Origin: Streptomyces sp. NBC_01439
GTDB lineage: Bacteria; Actinomycetota; Actinomycetes; Streptomycetales; Streptomycetaceae
Assembly: GCF_036227605.1 (NCBI RefSeq)
Contig: NZ_CP109487.1
Coordinates: 8,295,001 to 8,359,000, forward strand
DNA: 64,000 nt
Direction: 5' to 3'
Shown here: positions 51,172-59,700 of the stretch, piece after piece
Layout of the letters: every line of letters starts with the position of its first letter
Position numbering within the stretch: position 1 is the stretch's first letter
The notes under the pieces: generated by a model
Database searches by the model: none
What the model was told of the DNA's origin: nothing
Seen by the model: only the letters and a program-made list of their open reading frames with translations
Program-made: the position numbers and the translations under genes

Positions 51172-51687
51172 ATGACGGGTCACCCTCCGGGTCCGCTCTG
51201 GGCGGGCCGCGCCTCCAACCGCGTGCAATGGCTGCTCGCCGCCGTCGGTGCGGCCTGCATGGCGCTCGGCATCGAACTCGCCGTCGACTACGCCTGGACC
51301 GCCGGCATCATCCCGCTGCTCATGTCCGTGATCGGCTGCCTCGCCGTCGGACTGCTCATCCTCTACGGCACCCTGGCCTTCGTGCACGTCGCCGTCACCG
51401 TCGACGCCGAGGCCCTGGAAGTGCGCTGCGGCCACATGGGGGTGCCCCGCCGCAGGATCCGGCTCACGGAGGTCACCTCCGCCGAGTTCGTCCCCAGCAT
51501 CACCCCGCAGCAATGGGGAGGCTGGGGCCACCGCTGGCGCCCCGAGAAGGGCACCGCGATCATCGTCCGGCGCGGCGAGGGGCTGGCCCTCGTCCTCGGC
51601 GACGGCAAGCGGTTCACCGTCACCGTCGACGACGCCGAGAACGCCGTCCGCGTCATCCGAACCCATCTGCGCGCCCTCGCGCGGTGA
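51172..51687 (+). CDS. DUF3093-type or similar two-span membrane protein, unknown
   Basis: A 171-residue protein with two membrane segments (LLAAVGAACMALGIELAVDY and IIPLLMSVIGCLAVGLLILY) followed by a soluble beta-rich domain (VTVDAEALEVRCGHMGVPRR and FVPSITPQQWGGWGHRW). The arrangement recalls small PH-like membrane proteins of actinobacteria, such as DUF3093, but I am not certain of the family. ATG 51172 is chosen because a TAGGCT box lies seven bases upstream; the longer frame from 51136 overlaps the monooxygenase gene and is less likely. Confidence 0.6.
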   Translation: MTGHPPGPLWAGRASNRVQWLLAAVGAACMALGIELAVDYAWTAGIIPLLMSVIGCLAVGLLILYGTLAFVHVAVTVDAEALEVRCGHMGVPRRRIRLTEVTSAEFVPSITPQQWGGWGHRWRPEKGTAIIVRRGEGLALVLGDGKRFTVTVDDAENAVRVIRTHLRALAR

Positions 51688-51775
51688 GCGCGCCCTCCCC
51701 CGGTAGGGGTTGGTCCTGCGGAGCGCGGCCGGGCGCTCACCCGTCCGCGAGGTGCGGGGACGTACACTCCGCCAG

Positions 51776-53401
51776 ATGAGCAGCAGTGTCACCCGCACGA
51801 CCGGGAACGAGCCCTCGCAGTCCGCCGACGGGCCCCGGGCCGACGCGGCCACGCCCCCCGCGACCGCCCGGTCAGCCACGGACCGCAAGGGGCTGTGGCC
51901 GTTGCGCGCCCTGCTCGCCGCGCTCTCGGGCGTGCTGCTCTACCTCAGCTTCCCGCCCCGCCCGCTGTGGTGGCTGGCCCCCCTCGCCCTCGCCCTGCTC
52001 GCCGGCTGCCTCCACGGCCGCCGCGCCCGGGCCGGCTTCGGCCTCGGGCTCCTCGCCGGACTGGGCTACCTGCTGCCGCTCCTCGTCTGGACCGGTGAGG
52101 AGGTCGGTCCGGTGCCCTGGCTGGCGCTGAGCACCCTCGAAGCGCTCCTCATCGGCCTCACCGGCCTCGGTATCGCCCTGGTCAGCCGGCTCCCGGCCTG
52201 GCCGGTGTTCGCCGCCGCCGTGTGGGTCGCGGGCGAGGCCCTGCGGGCCCGGGCCCCCTTCGGCGGCTTCCCCTGGGGCAAGCTCGCCTTCGGACAGGCC
52301 GACGGCGTCTTCACCCCGCTCGCCGCCCTCGGCGGCACACCACTGCTCTCCTTCGGCGTCGCCCTCTGCGGATTCGGCCTTTACGAGGCCCTGCGCACCG
52401 CCCGCCGCCACCCCGGCCGCACCACCGCCGCGCTGACCGCGCTCACCGTGGCCGCCCCGATCGGCGTGGGCCTCGCCGCCCGCCCGCTGGTCTCCGACGC
52501 GGCCGAGGACGGCACCGCCGTGGTCGCCGTCATCCAGGGCAACGTGCCCCGCCTCGGCCTCGACTTCAACTCCCAGCGCCGGGCCGTCCTCGACAACCAC
52601 GCCAAGCGCACCGTCCAGCTCGCCGAGGACGTCAGGGCCGGCCGCGCCCCGAAGCCCGATTTCGTCGTCTGGCCGGAGAACTCCTCCGACCTCGACCCGT
52701 ACGCCGAGCCCGACGCCCACGCCGTCATCGACCAGGCCGTCAAGGCCATCGGCGTACCCGTCGCCATCGGCGCCGTGGTGGCCCCCGAGACGGGTACGCT
52801 GCGCAACACGATGATCCTGTGGGACCCGGTCAAGGGCCCCACCGCGACCTACGACAAGCGCAAGATCCAGCCCTTCGGCGAGCGCATCCCGATGCGCTCC
52901 GTCGTCCGCCTCCTCAACTCCGACGTGGACCGGGTGCGCCGCGACTTCGGGCCCGGCAAGGAGCCCGGCGTCTTCGACATGGCCGGAAGCGGCGTCGGCA
53001 TGGTCACCTGCTTCGAGGCCGCCTTCGACGACGCCGTCCGCTCCACCGTCCGGGCCGGCGCCCAGGTGATCGCCGTACCGAGCAACAACGCCACCTTCGG
53101 CCGGACCCAGATGACCTACCAGCAGCTCGCCATGGACCGGATCCGCGCCGTCGAGCACAGCCGCACGGTCCTCGTCCCCGTCACCAGCGGAGTCAGTGCC
53201 GTCATCCGCCCCGACGGGAAGATCGTCTCGCAGACCAAGATGTTCACCGCGGACGCGCTGGTCGCCGAGATCCCGCTGCGCTCCGGCCGCACCCCGGCCA
53301 CGGTCGTCGGTCCGCTGCCGGAATACGCGCTGCTCCTGCTGGCCGCCGGCGGCTTCGGGTGGATCTTGAACCGTCGGATCCGCTCGCGCCGCGCCGCCTG
53401 A
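51776..53401 (+). CDS. lnt: Apolipoprotein N-acyltransferase
   Basis: A 541-residue membrane enzyme with five to seven N-terminal membrane segments and a C-terminal nitrilase domain. The Glu-Lys-Cys triad appears in FVVWPENSSDLDPY, ATYDKRKIQPFGERIP and GMVTCFEAAFDDAVR. It adds the third acyl chain to the N-terminal Cys of lipoproteins at the outer face of the membrane. A membrane anchor lies at the C-terminus (YALLLLAAGGFGWILNRR). ATG 51776 lies seven bases after TACACT, suggesting a leaderless mRNA. Streptomyces often carry more than one Lnt. Confidence 0.9.
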   Translation: MSSSVTRTTGNEPSQSADGPRADAATPPATARSATDRKGLWPLRALLAALSGVLLYLSFPPRPLWWLAPLALALLAGCLHGRRARAGFGLGLLAGLGYLLPLLVWTGEEVGPVPWLALSTLEALLIGLTGLGIALVSRLPAWPVFAAAVWVAGEALRARAPFGGFPWGKLAFGQADGVFTPLAALGGTPLLSFGVALCGFGLYEALRTARRHPGRTTAALTALTVAAPIGVGLAARPLVSDAAEDGTAVVAVIQGNVPRLGLDFNSQRRAVLDNHAKRTVQLAEDVRAGRAPKPDFVVWPENSSDLDPYAEPDAHAVIDQAVKAIGVPVAIGAVVAPETGTLRNTMILWDPVKGPTATYDKRKIQPFGERIPMRSVVRLLNSDVDRVRRDFGPGKEPGVFDMAGSGVGMVTCFEAAFDDAVRSTVRAGAQVIAVPSNNATFGRTQMTYQQLAMDRIRAVEHSRTVLVPVTSGVSAVIRPDGKIVSQTKMFTADALVAEIPLRSGRTPATVVGPLPEYALLLLAAGGFGWILNRRIRSRRAA

Positions 53402-53438
53402 GGCAGGATTCGGTCCGGCGGCCTCGTAGGGTCGGGGC

Positions 53439-53921
53439 ATGACCACTCCCGATTTCATCCGCCGGATCCGCGCCACCGCCGGGCACCAGCTGCTCCTGCT
53501 GCCCGGAGTCACGGCCATCGTCTTCGACGACCTCGGCCGGGTGTTGCTCGGCCGGCGCTCCGACACCGGGCAGTGGGCGGTGGTCGGCGGAATCGCCGAG
53601 CCGGGGGAGCAGCCCGCCGAGACCGCCGTGCGCGAGGTGTACGAGGAGACGGCGGTGCGCTGCGTCGTCGAGCGCGTGGTCCTCGTCCAGATGACGGAGC
53701 CGATGACCTACCCCAACGGTGACGTCTGCCAGTTCCAGGACATCACCTTCCGCTGCCGCGCGACGGGCGGCGAGGCACGGGCCAACGACCACGAGTCCCT
53801 CGAGGTGGCCTGGTTCGAGGTGGACGCGCTGCCGCCGCTGGACCCCTTCGGCCTGGAGCGGATCCACCGGGCCCTGCGCGACGAGCCGACCTGGTTCGAG
53901 GCCCCCGCCGCTCTCCCGTAG
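53439..53921 (+). CDS. Nudix hydrolase
   Basis: A 160-residue Nudix protein. The box reads GGIAEPGEQPAETAVREV followed by YEETAV, with all catalytic Glu in place. The N-terminal part is LLLLPGVTAIVFDDLGRVLL. It hydrolyses a nucleoside diphosphate linked to another moiety. ATG 53439 lies exactly six bases after TAGGGT, so the mRNA is probably leaderless. The gene ends in a tandem repeat. Confidence 0.88.
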   Translation: MTTPDFIRRIRATAGHQLLLLPGVTAIVFDDLGRVLLGRRSDTGQWAVVGGIAEPGEQPAETAVREVYEETAVRCVVERVVLVQMTEPMTYPNGDVCQFQDITFRCRATGGEARANDHESLEVAWFEVDALPPLDPFGLERIHRALRDEPTWFEAPAALP

Positions 53922-53989
53922 TTCCCGGACCGTTTCCCGGACCGTTTCCCGGACCGTTCCCGGACCGTTCCCGGACCGTTCCCGGACCG
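53922..53989. repeat. Six tandem copies of TTCCCGGACCG
   Basis: Six exact 11-bp units starting at 53922, 53934, 53946, 53957, 53968 and 53979, the first three periods being 12, 12 and 11 bp. The array begins directly after the Nudix stop codon. It is followed by a promoter-like stretch for the acyltransferase gene. Confidence 0.85.
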
Positions 53990-54079
53990 GTGATGTGAGC
54001 TGCGCGGACGTGCGCTGTAAGGTTCCGCTGATTCAAAGCGGTTATCGGACAGTCGTATATTCGAGGAGGCGGTCGGGGG

Positions 54080-55279
54080 ATGAATCCGGGCAGTTCAGCC
54101 GGAGTGTCGCGGGCGGGCGGCCGGGGCCGCGCGTCGGCCGGAGCGGCCCCCGGCGGGCGCCTGGCGGTCCTCGACGGGGTGCGGGTCCTCGCCGCGCTCA
54201 GCGTGCTCTTCTACCACTACTTCGCCCTCGAAAGCGCCTGGGGGAAAGCGCCGGCGGACATCTTCCCGACCGCCCACCGGCTCGCCGTCTACGGCTGGCT
54301 CGGCGTCGAGATCTTCTTCCTGGTCAGCGGGTTCGTCATCTGCATGAGCGCCTGGGGCCGTACGGTGGGCGATTTCGCGGTGTCCCGGGCCTCCCGGCTC
54401 TTCCCCGCCTATTGGGTGGCCGTCGCCTTCACCACCCTCGTGCTCTACGCCCGGCCCGAGGTCAGGCAGGTCAGGGCCTTCAGCGACGTCCTGGTGAACC
54501 TGTCGATGCTCCAGGGCGGCCTCGGCGTCCCGAACATCGACGACGCCTACTGGACCCTCTTCGTCGAGCTCAAGTTCTACGTACTGTTCGCGATCGTGGT
54601 CATGCGCGGCGTGACCTACCGCAATTGCGTCCTGTTCTGTGCGGCCTGGACCCTGGCCGGCGTCGTGGCGCCCTCCGCCGACAACGGTGTGGTGTCCTTC
54701 TTCGCGGCCTCGTCCTCGTCCCCGTACTTCATCGCCGGCATCGGCTTCTACCTGATGCGCCGCTTCCGGCCGAACGCCGTCCTGTGGGCCGTCGTCGGCG
54801 TCCAGTTCCTCCTCGCGCAGCACTACGTGCACGCCCGCATGATCACCAACCTGGGCCGGGCCGCCACCGAGCGGACGCCCGCCTGGCCCGCGCACCTGAT
54901 CATCGCCCTGGGCTTCGCCCTCATGGCGGCCATAGCGCTCGGCGCCCTCGACGGGGTCCGGTGGCGCTGGCTCCCGCACGCCGGAGCACTCACGTACCCG
55001 CTCTACCTGATCCACATGATGGCCGGGCTGACCATCATCCACCTCTTCCGCCACGACGTGGCGCCCGTCCCGCTGGTCATCGGCGTGATCACCGCGATGC
55101 TGCTGCTGGCTTGGCTCATCCACCGGCTCGTGGAACGCCCGCTCGGCCGGCTGCTGCGCGACCGGCTGCGCCGCGGGGTGCAGGACATCCGGTCGGGCAC
55201 CCCGCGCGGCCCGTCGATCGACCGGCTTCCCGCCCAGCCCTCGGCACCCGACGCGGAACGCGTCCCGGCCGGCCGCTAG
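54080..55279 (+). CDS. Acyltransferase 3 family membrane protein
   Basis: A 399-residue polytopic protein of the OafA/YrhL-type acyltransferase-3 family. It begins LAVLDGVRVLAALSVLFYHY, with the catalytic-type His and Arg, and continues with about ten membrane segments and a region FFLVSGFVICMSAW typical of the family. It transfers acetyl or other acyl groups to sugars in glycans or antibiotics. The N-terminus is Gly/Arg-rich and the C-terminal tail Pro/Arg-rich. ATG 54080 follows GAGGAGG about 11 bases upstream. Confidence 0.88.
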   Translation: MNPGSSAGVSRAGGRGRASAGAAPGGRLAVLDGVRVLAALSVLFYHYFALESAWGKAPADIFPTAHRLAVYGWLGVEIFFLVSGFVICMSAWGRTVGDFAVSRASRLFPAYWVAVAFTTLVLYARPEVRQVRAFSDVLVNLSMLQGGLGVPNIDDAYWTLFVELKFYVLFAIVVMRGVTYRNCVLFCAAWTLAGVVAPSADNGVVSFFAASSSSPYFIAGIGFYLMRRFRPNAVLWAVVGVQFLLAQHYVHARMITNLGRAATERTPAWPAHLIIALGFALMAAIALGALDGVRWRWLPHAGALTYPLYLIHMMAGLTIIHLFRHDVAPVPLVIGVITAMLLLAWLIHRLVERPLGRLLRDRLRRGVQDIRSGTPRGPSIDRLPAQPSAPDAERVPAGR

Positions 55280-55321
55280 GGGCAGGGGCGGGACGCCCAC
55301 GGCCTCGAGGACCGCAAGGCC

Positions 55322-56092
55322 TCAGGACCGTGCTTGCCGGTACAGCTGCACCGCCCGCTCGCCCAGGACCGCGCTGTACGAGATCTCCGGGACGCTCCCG
55401 CCGCCCTCGTAGCCGCCGAGCACCCCGGCCAGCGCCCCGTTCACCAGCCAGGGGCTGCCGCTGGTGCCGCCGGTGAGGTCCGGGCAGCCGATCCGGCGCT
55501 GGGTCGCGGACAGCAGGTCGGTGGTGTTCGCGCAGCGCACCGGGGCCTCCAGGGTCCGTGGGTACCCGATGATCGTAACCTTGGCGTGGTCCGGCTGCTC
55601 GGCGGCGACCGGGAAACCGCCCACGAGGTCCTCCACGCTCCCGGTGACCCCGCCGTCCGCCGGGGCCACGGTCGCGAACGCGACGTCGTCGTCCGGGTCC
55701 TGGCCGTCCGTCCAGCCCGGACCGATGTAGGTGCCGGTGACCTTCCAGAATCCGTACGGGGCCTTGCCGTCGCGGTAGCCCGGCGCGAAGACGGTGGTGT
55801 CCGGGCTCTCCAGGCAGTGCGCGGCGGTGGCGATCACATCGCCCTCCTCGCTGTGCACCACGGAAGCGGTGCAGTGGTGCCCGCGGCCCTGCCCGCCCCC
55901 GAAGAGCGCGCCCACCCGGTCGGCGACGGCGCCCGGCTGCGCCCACGCGGTCACGCCGAGCGGCGGTCCGGTGGCGTCGTCGGGTAGGTCCACGCCGATC
56001 AACGCGGCCGTCGCGGACAGCGCGAGCAGGATCCGGGACGCCCGCCGCGCACGGATGCGCCGGGCCGGTCGAGGGAGCGTGGAGTGGATCAT
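55322..56092 (-). CDS. Secreted trypsin-like serine protease
   Basis: A 256-residue exported protease: a basic Arg-rich signal (LPRPARRIRARRASRILLAL, then SATAALIGV) and a catalytic domain with the triad in VIATAAHCLES (His), PDDDVAFATVAP (Asp) and LTGGTSGSPWLVNGALAG (Ser). It resembles the glutamyl-endopeptidase-like or general trypsin-like secreted proteases of Streptomyces. ATG 56092 has a GTGGAAAA stretch immediately before it. Three TTCAC direct repeats lie 58-83 bp upstream on the minus strand. Confidence 0.88.
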   Translation of the reverse strand: MIHSTLPRPARRIRARRASRILLALSATAALIGVDLPDDATGPPLGVTAWAQPGAVADRVGALFGGGQGRGHHCTASVVHSEEGDVIATAAHCLESPDTTVFAPGYRDGKAPYGFWKVTGTYIGPGWTDGQDPDDDVAFATVAPADGGVTGSVEDLVGGFPVAAEQPDHAKVTIIGYPRTLEAPVRCANTTDLLSATQRRIGCPDLTGGTSGSPWLVNGALAGVLGGYEGGGSVPEISYSAVLGERAVQLYRQARS

Positions 56093-56149
56093 TTTTCCAC
56101 CCTGCCCGCCGAACCTATGTCCGGAGGATGGAGTTCCGTATGGATCTCC

Positions 56150-56175
56150 TGTGAATTCTGTGAAGCTCGTGTGAA
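56150..56175 (-). promoter_or_regulatory. Three TTCACA direct repeats upstream of the protease
   Basis: On the minus strand TTCACA occurs at 56175-56170, 56164-56159 and 56155-56150, spaced 11 and 9 bp, about one helical turn. The pattern resembles the GTTCACC-type direct repeats of Streptomyces PHO boxes, although the spacing is not a strict 11 bp. Confidence 0.4.
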
Positions 56176-56232
56176 ACCCGGGGCATGCCCTGACAGGACC
56201 CGCTTTGTCGGATGTCGGCAGCCGATCGGGGG

Positions 56233-57717
56233 CTATCCGCGCCGCTCGTACACGGTCACCCTGCGCCCCCGCACCTGCCGGTCCGCCACCACCGCGAAGT
56301 GCTCCCGCAGGACTGCCTCCTTGGCCCTGTCCCGCTCCGCCGACGGGGGCTTCGCCACCTTCTCCGCGTCCGTCACCAGCAGTACCCGCCGCTGCTCGAG
56401 CAGCGCCGCCCGGATCCGTACGGGGTCCGCCTCCTCGCCCTTCAGGGTGGCCGAGGCGGCCGGGGACGCGGCCAGCGCCACATCGGCCAGGCCCCCGAAC
56501 GCGCCGGGCGAGACTAGCGCCGTGTCCCGGCGCGCGGCCGGGACGAACAGCACCGCGTCCCCGTCCCGTTTCAGCCCGGCCACCTCGCCGGCGACCGCGA
56601 GCACGTCGTCGATCCGGCTGGCCGGCGCCCGCTTGTCCAGTTCCACCGGCAGCAGGGCCAGGAGCGAGAGACCGGCCGCGCCCGGTATCAGCAGGCCCGC
56701 CGCCCTCGGGCGGCGGGGCGCGCAAGCCCGTACGGCGGCGCCCAGGGCGGCGCCGATCAGCAGCGCCAGCCCCACCATGCTGAACAGCACGTACCGGTCC
56801 TGGAACAGCGGCTGCACCAGGGACAGCCCGATCAGCCCGAGCTGCGGCACCGCCAGCAGCGGCAGGCCGACCGCAGCCATCGAGAGCGCCCCCCTGCCCG
56901 ACCGGGCGGAGCGGTCCGGGCGGTCCGCCCACGCGCCCAGCCCGCCGATCGCCAGCAGGATCCCCGGCCCGATCAGCATGTGCCAGGCCAGCGGCGGTAT
57001 CCAGGACACTTGGTCGGACTGGCCGCGGCTGAACAGGATCAGCGGCAGCGCCCCCGCCACTGCGCCCGCGCCGCACGCCGCCCAGCGCAGCCACACCCGC
57101 CGCCCGGCCCGCACCCATCCCAGGGTCGCCGCGTGCGCCGGCAGCACCAGCAGGGACAGCCAGTTCAGCAGGGCGCACACCAGCACGGTGGCCCCGTACG
57201 CCGCCCAGCGCGGCCAGGCCCGCCGCCCGGGCCCGCACGCCAGGAGCGAGACCAGCAGCAACGTGGAGAGTCCGGCCCCCGCCGCGACCAGCGCGTACGG
57301 GCGACCCTCCTGGAGGTAGAACTGGACCGCAGGCAGCAGCCCGAGGGCCAGTCCGCCGCCGAGCCCCGCCCAGAACCCGGCCAGGCGCCGCCCGATCAGC
57401 GCCACGCACGCCGCGGCGGCCGAGACGGCCAGCACGGACGGCAGCCGTAGGGTCGCGGTGCTCGCCCCGAAGACCTCGAAGAGGCCGTGCATCAGCAGGT
57501 AGTAGAGCCCGTGCACGGCATCCACGTGTTCGAGCATCGCCCATATCTCGCCTGCCGACCGCCCGGCCACCTGCCAGGTCGCGGCCTCGTCCCGCCACAC
57601 GCTGTCCTGCCGGGAGAGCCCCCACAGACCGAGCCCGAGGGTCCACAGCAGGGGGGCCAGCCACACCAGAACGCGTCGACACCGGGATTCGGCTATGGCG
57701 GATATGTCGGAAGGCAT
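56233..57717 (-). CDS. Membrane mannosyltransferase-like protein (GT39/PMT type)
   Basis: A 494-residue polytopic protein with about ten to twelve membrane segments. After the first segment is the loop RQDSVWRDEAATWQVAGRSA, with the Asp-Glu pair that marks GT-C glycosyltransferases of the PMT/ArnT type. The C-terminal soluble domain has VLFVPAARRDTALVSPGAF. It probably transfers a sugar from a polyprenyl-phosphate donor to a surface acceptor. ATG 57717 is preferred; an ATG at 57777 is in frame. Confidence 0.82.
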   Translation of the reverse strand: MPSDISAIAESRCRRVLVWLAPLLWTLGLGLWGLSRQDSVWRDEAATWQVAGRSAGEIWAMLEHVDAVHGLYYLLMHGLFEVFGASTATLRLPSVLAVSAAAACVALIGRRLAGFWAGLGGGLALGLLPAVQFYLQEGRPYALVAAGAGLSTLLLVSLLACGPGRRAWPRWAAYGATVLVCALLNWLSLLVLPAHAATLGWVRAGRRVWLRWAACGAGAVAGALPLILFSRGQSDQVSWIPPLAWHMLIGPGILLAIGGLGAWADRPDRSARSGRGALSMAAVGLPLLAVPQLGLIGLSLVQPLFQDRYVLFSMVGLALLIGAALGAAVRACAPRRPRAAGLLIPGAAGLSLLALLPVELDKRAPASRIDDVLAVAGEVAGLKRDGDAVLFVPAARRDTALVSPGAFGGLADVALAASPAASATLKGEEADPVRIRAALLEQRRVLLVTDAEKVAKPPSAERDRAKEAVLREHFAVVADRQVRGRRVTVYERRG

Positions 57718-57877
57718 GAAGGTGCGCGGATCCTCGGTGCGGGGCGTCGGCGGAAAGCACCAGTCTATGGACGCCACGGACGGTTTCCGGGCCGGGTGTT
57801 GTGCACCACGGAGCGTGATCGTCGGGCCCGCCCGCCCCTAGCCTCGCCGCAGGAGCACGAACGAGGGGCGGTACCCG

Positions 57878-59167
57878 GTGAACTGGCTCATCCACGACTA
57901 CCGCGAGAGCGATCTCGCAGCGGTGGTCCACCTGATCGACACCACGGCCGAACTCGGCCAGGAGTCCGTCTTCTCGCTCGCCGAGTGCATCGGCGCGCTG
58001 ACCGACCGCCAGCCCTGTGTGGTCGCCGTCCACCAGGGCGTCCCCATCGGCGCGGCGCTCGCCTGCGTCACCGGCGAACGGGCCTGGGTCATGCGCATCG
58101 CGATCGCCGCCGGCTGGCGCGGCCGGGGCCTGGCCAGCGCCCTGCTCGTCGAACTGGAGCGGCGGCTCATCGCCGCGCGCGTCGGCCGCATCGCGTACGT
58201 CCTGCCCGAGGAGGACATGCTCGGCGAAGGCCTCCTCAACGCCGGCTACACCCGGCAGCCGGCCGTCGCCTACTTCGAGAAGACCGAGCCGCTGCACGGA
58301 CCGGCCGCGGGCCTCCTCGACGACCTCGGCGGCCGCTTCCTGCCGAACGACCTGTGGGCCAAGGTCGCCGGCATGGAGAAGGAGAAGGACCTCATCGAAC
58401 GGCGCGTGGTGCTACCGCTCGCCGAGCCCGAACGGGCCGCCTCGCACGGGGTGCGGCCGCCGCGCGCCATCACCCTCTTCGGCCCGCCCGGCACCGGCAA
58501 GACCACCTTCGCCCGGGCCATCGCCTCCCGCCTCGGCTGGCCCTTCGTGGAACTGCTGCCCTCCCGCCTCGCCGACGAGGGCAACCTGGCGGCGGCGCTG
58601 CGCGACGCGTTCTCCCGGATCGCCGAGCTGGAGCGCGTACTCGTCTTCATCGACGAGGTCGAGGAGATCGCACCGGTGCGCACCGAGCCCGCGCAGCCCG
58701 GCGGGATCCACGGGGTGACGAACGAGCTGTTGAAGCTGATACCGGGCTTCCGGGAGGGCGACGAGCGGCTGCTGGTCTGCGCCACCAACTCCATCCGCTC
58801 CCTGGACCCTGCCTTCCTGCGGCCCGGGCGCTTCGACTACCTCATTCCGATCGGCACCCCGGACGCCGGAGCCCGCGCCGCCATCTGGTCCCGCTACACG
58901 GCGGGTCGCACGGACGTCGACGTGAACGCCCTGGTGGCGGCCACCGAACTGTTCACACCGGCCGACATCGAGCACGCGGCGCGGATCGCGGCGCAGGTGT
59001 CCTTCGAGCGGGACCTGGAGGCGGTGGGCGCGCGGGGCGCGGCGGCCGCGCAACTGGGCGCGACCACGCAGGACTACCTGGCGGCGGTCCGCCAGTGCCG
59101 GCCGACGGTGACCCCGGCGATGACGGGCGAGTTCGAGGCGGACATCACCGCGCACGCCCGTTTCTGA
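57878..59167 (+). CDS. GNAT acetyltransferase-AAA+ ATPase fusion
   Basis: A 429-residue fusion. Residues 1-~145 are a GNAT domain with the acetyl-CoA loop IAAGWRGRGLASALLVELER. Residues ~190-429 are an AAA+ domain: Walker A ITLFGPPGTGKTTFARAIAS (about 202), Walker B RVLVFIDEVEEI (about 254), sensor 1 LLVCATNSI, and arginine finger AFLRPGRFDYLIPIG, all intact and close to the CDC48/FtsH group. A hydrolase that remodels a protein and an acetyltransferase in one chain suggests regulated acetylation. GTG 57878 has GAGGGG about 12 bases upstream. Confidence 0.85.
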   Translation: MNWLIHDYRESDLAAVVHLIDTTAELGQESVFSLAECIGALTDRQPCVVAVHQGVPIGAALACVTGERAWVMRIAIAAGWRGRGLASALLVELERRLIAARVGRIAYVLPEEDMLGEGLLNAGYTRQPAVAYFEKTEPLHGPAAGLLDDLGGRFLPNDLWAKVAGMEKEKDLIERRVVLPLAEPERAASHGVRPPRAITLFGPPGTGKTTFARAIASRLGWPFVELLPSRLADEGNLAAALRDAFSRIAELERVLVFIDEVEEIAPVRTEPAQPGGIHGVTNELLKLIPGFREGDERLLVCATNSIRSLDPAFLRPGRFDYLIPIGTPDAGARAAIWSRYTAGRTDVDVNALVAATELFTPADIEHAARIAAQVSFERDLEAVGARGAAAAQLGATTQDYLAAVRQCRPTVTPAMTGEFEADITAHARF

Positions 59168-59250
59168 CCGCGGTTCTGACCCCGGTCCTCACCTCGGTGG
59201 GAACCCGCTGACGTCCGTCCCCCGGTTGCGGCGGGGGCGGAATGCGAAAC

Positions 59251-59284
59251 GGCCCGCGGCCGCTCCCCGGAGCGGCCGCGGGCC
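59251..59284. terminator. 34-bp perfect palindrome after the GNAT-AAA+ gene
   Basis: 16-bp arms (59251-59266 and 59269-59284), extremely GC-rich, with only a 2-bp centre. It lies 84 bp after the stop and ahead of the next gene's promoter, so it should act as a terminator despite having no T-run. Confidence 0.6.
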
Positions 59285-59355
59285 CGTGCCCCGGGCGGAC
59301 GGCCGGACCCCTCTCGGCCGAACGGCCGGCACCCGGCTTCGGCTACCGTCACCGC

Positions 59356-59700
59356 ATGGGCTTCGTCATCTTCATGACCCTTCCCGGTCTGGCTCTGGTG
59401 CTCACCGCCGTGGCCTTCCTCGACCTGGCACTGGTCCGCGCGGGCCGCGCCGGACTGCTGCCCTGGCGGTGGAACGGCCGCCAGGGGCAGATCTCGGCCA
59501 CCGGCTTCGAGCAGCTGCACGCCAGCTTCTCGCCGGGCAAACAGAACGAGCTCAAGGAACGGCAGAGCGCGCTCGTCATGCGCGACGACGAGGAGGACGG
59601 CGCCCCGCCGCGCACCCGGGTCGACCTCGACGGCGGACTCGCCGTCATCCGGCTGCCCGGCACCGCGGCCGTGCCCGCTACGGGGAACAGCGGTACGTGA
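59356..59700 (+). CDS. DUF6191-like small membrane protein
   Basis: A 114-residue protein: one N-terminal membrane segment (MGFVIFMTLPGLALVLTAVA), then a polar domain GRQGQISATGFEQLHASFSP and RQSALVMRDDEEDGAPP. It matches a Streptomyces family I remember as DUF6191; function unknown. ATG 59356 lies six bases after TACCGT, suggesting leaderless expression. The 3' end overlaps the convergent gene by 23 bp. Confidence 0.72.
   Translation: MGFVIFMTLPGLALVLTAVAFLDLALVRAGRAGLLPWRWNGRQGQISATGFEQLHASFSPGKQNELKERQSALVMRDDEEDGAPPRTRVDLDGGLAVIRLPGTAAVPATGNSGT

Noticed and set aside
55322..58297. A 991-codon minus-strand frame
   Set aside because: It is the protease (last 256 codons) plus a long antisense extension through the glycosyltransferase and GNAT-AAA+ region without protein-like text.
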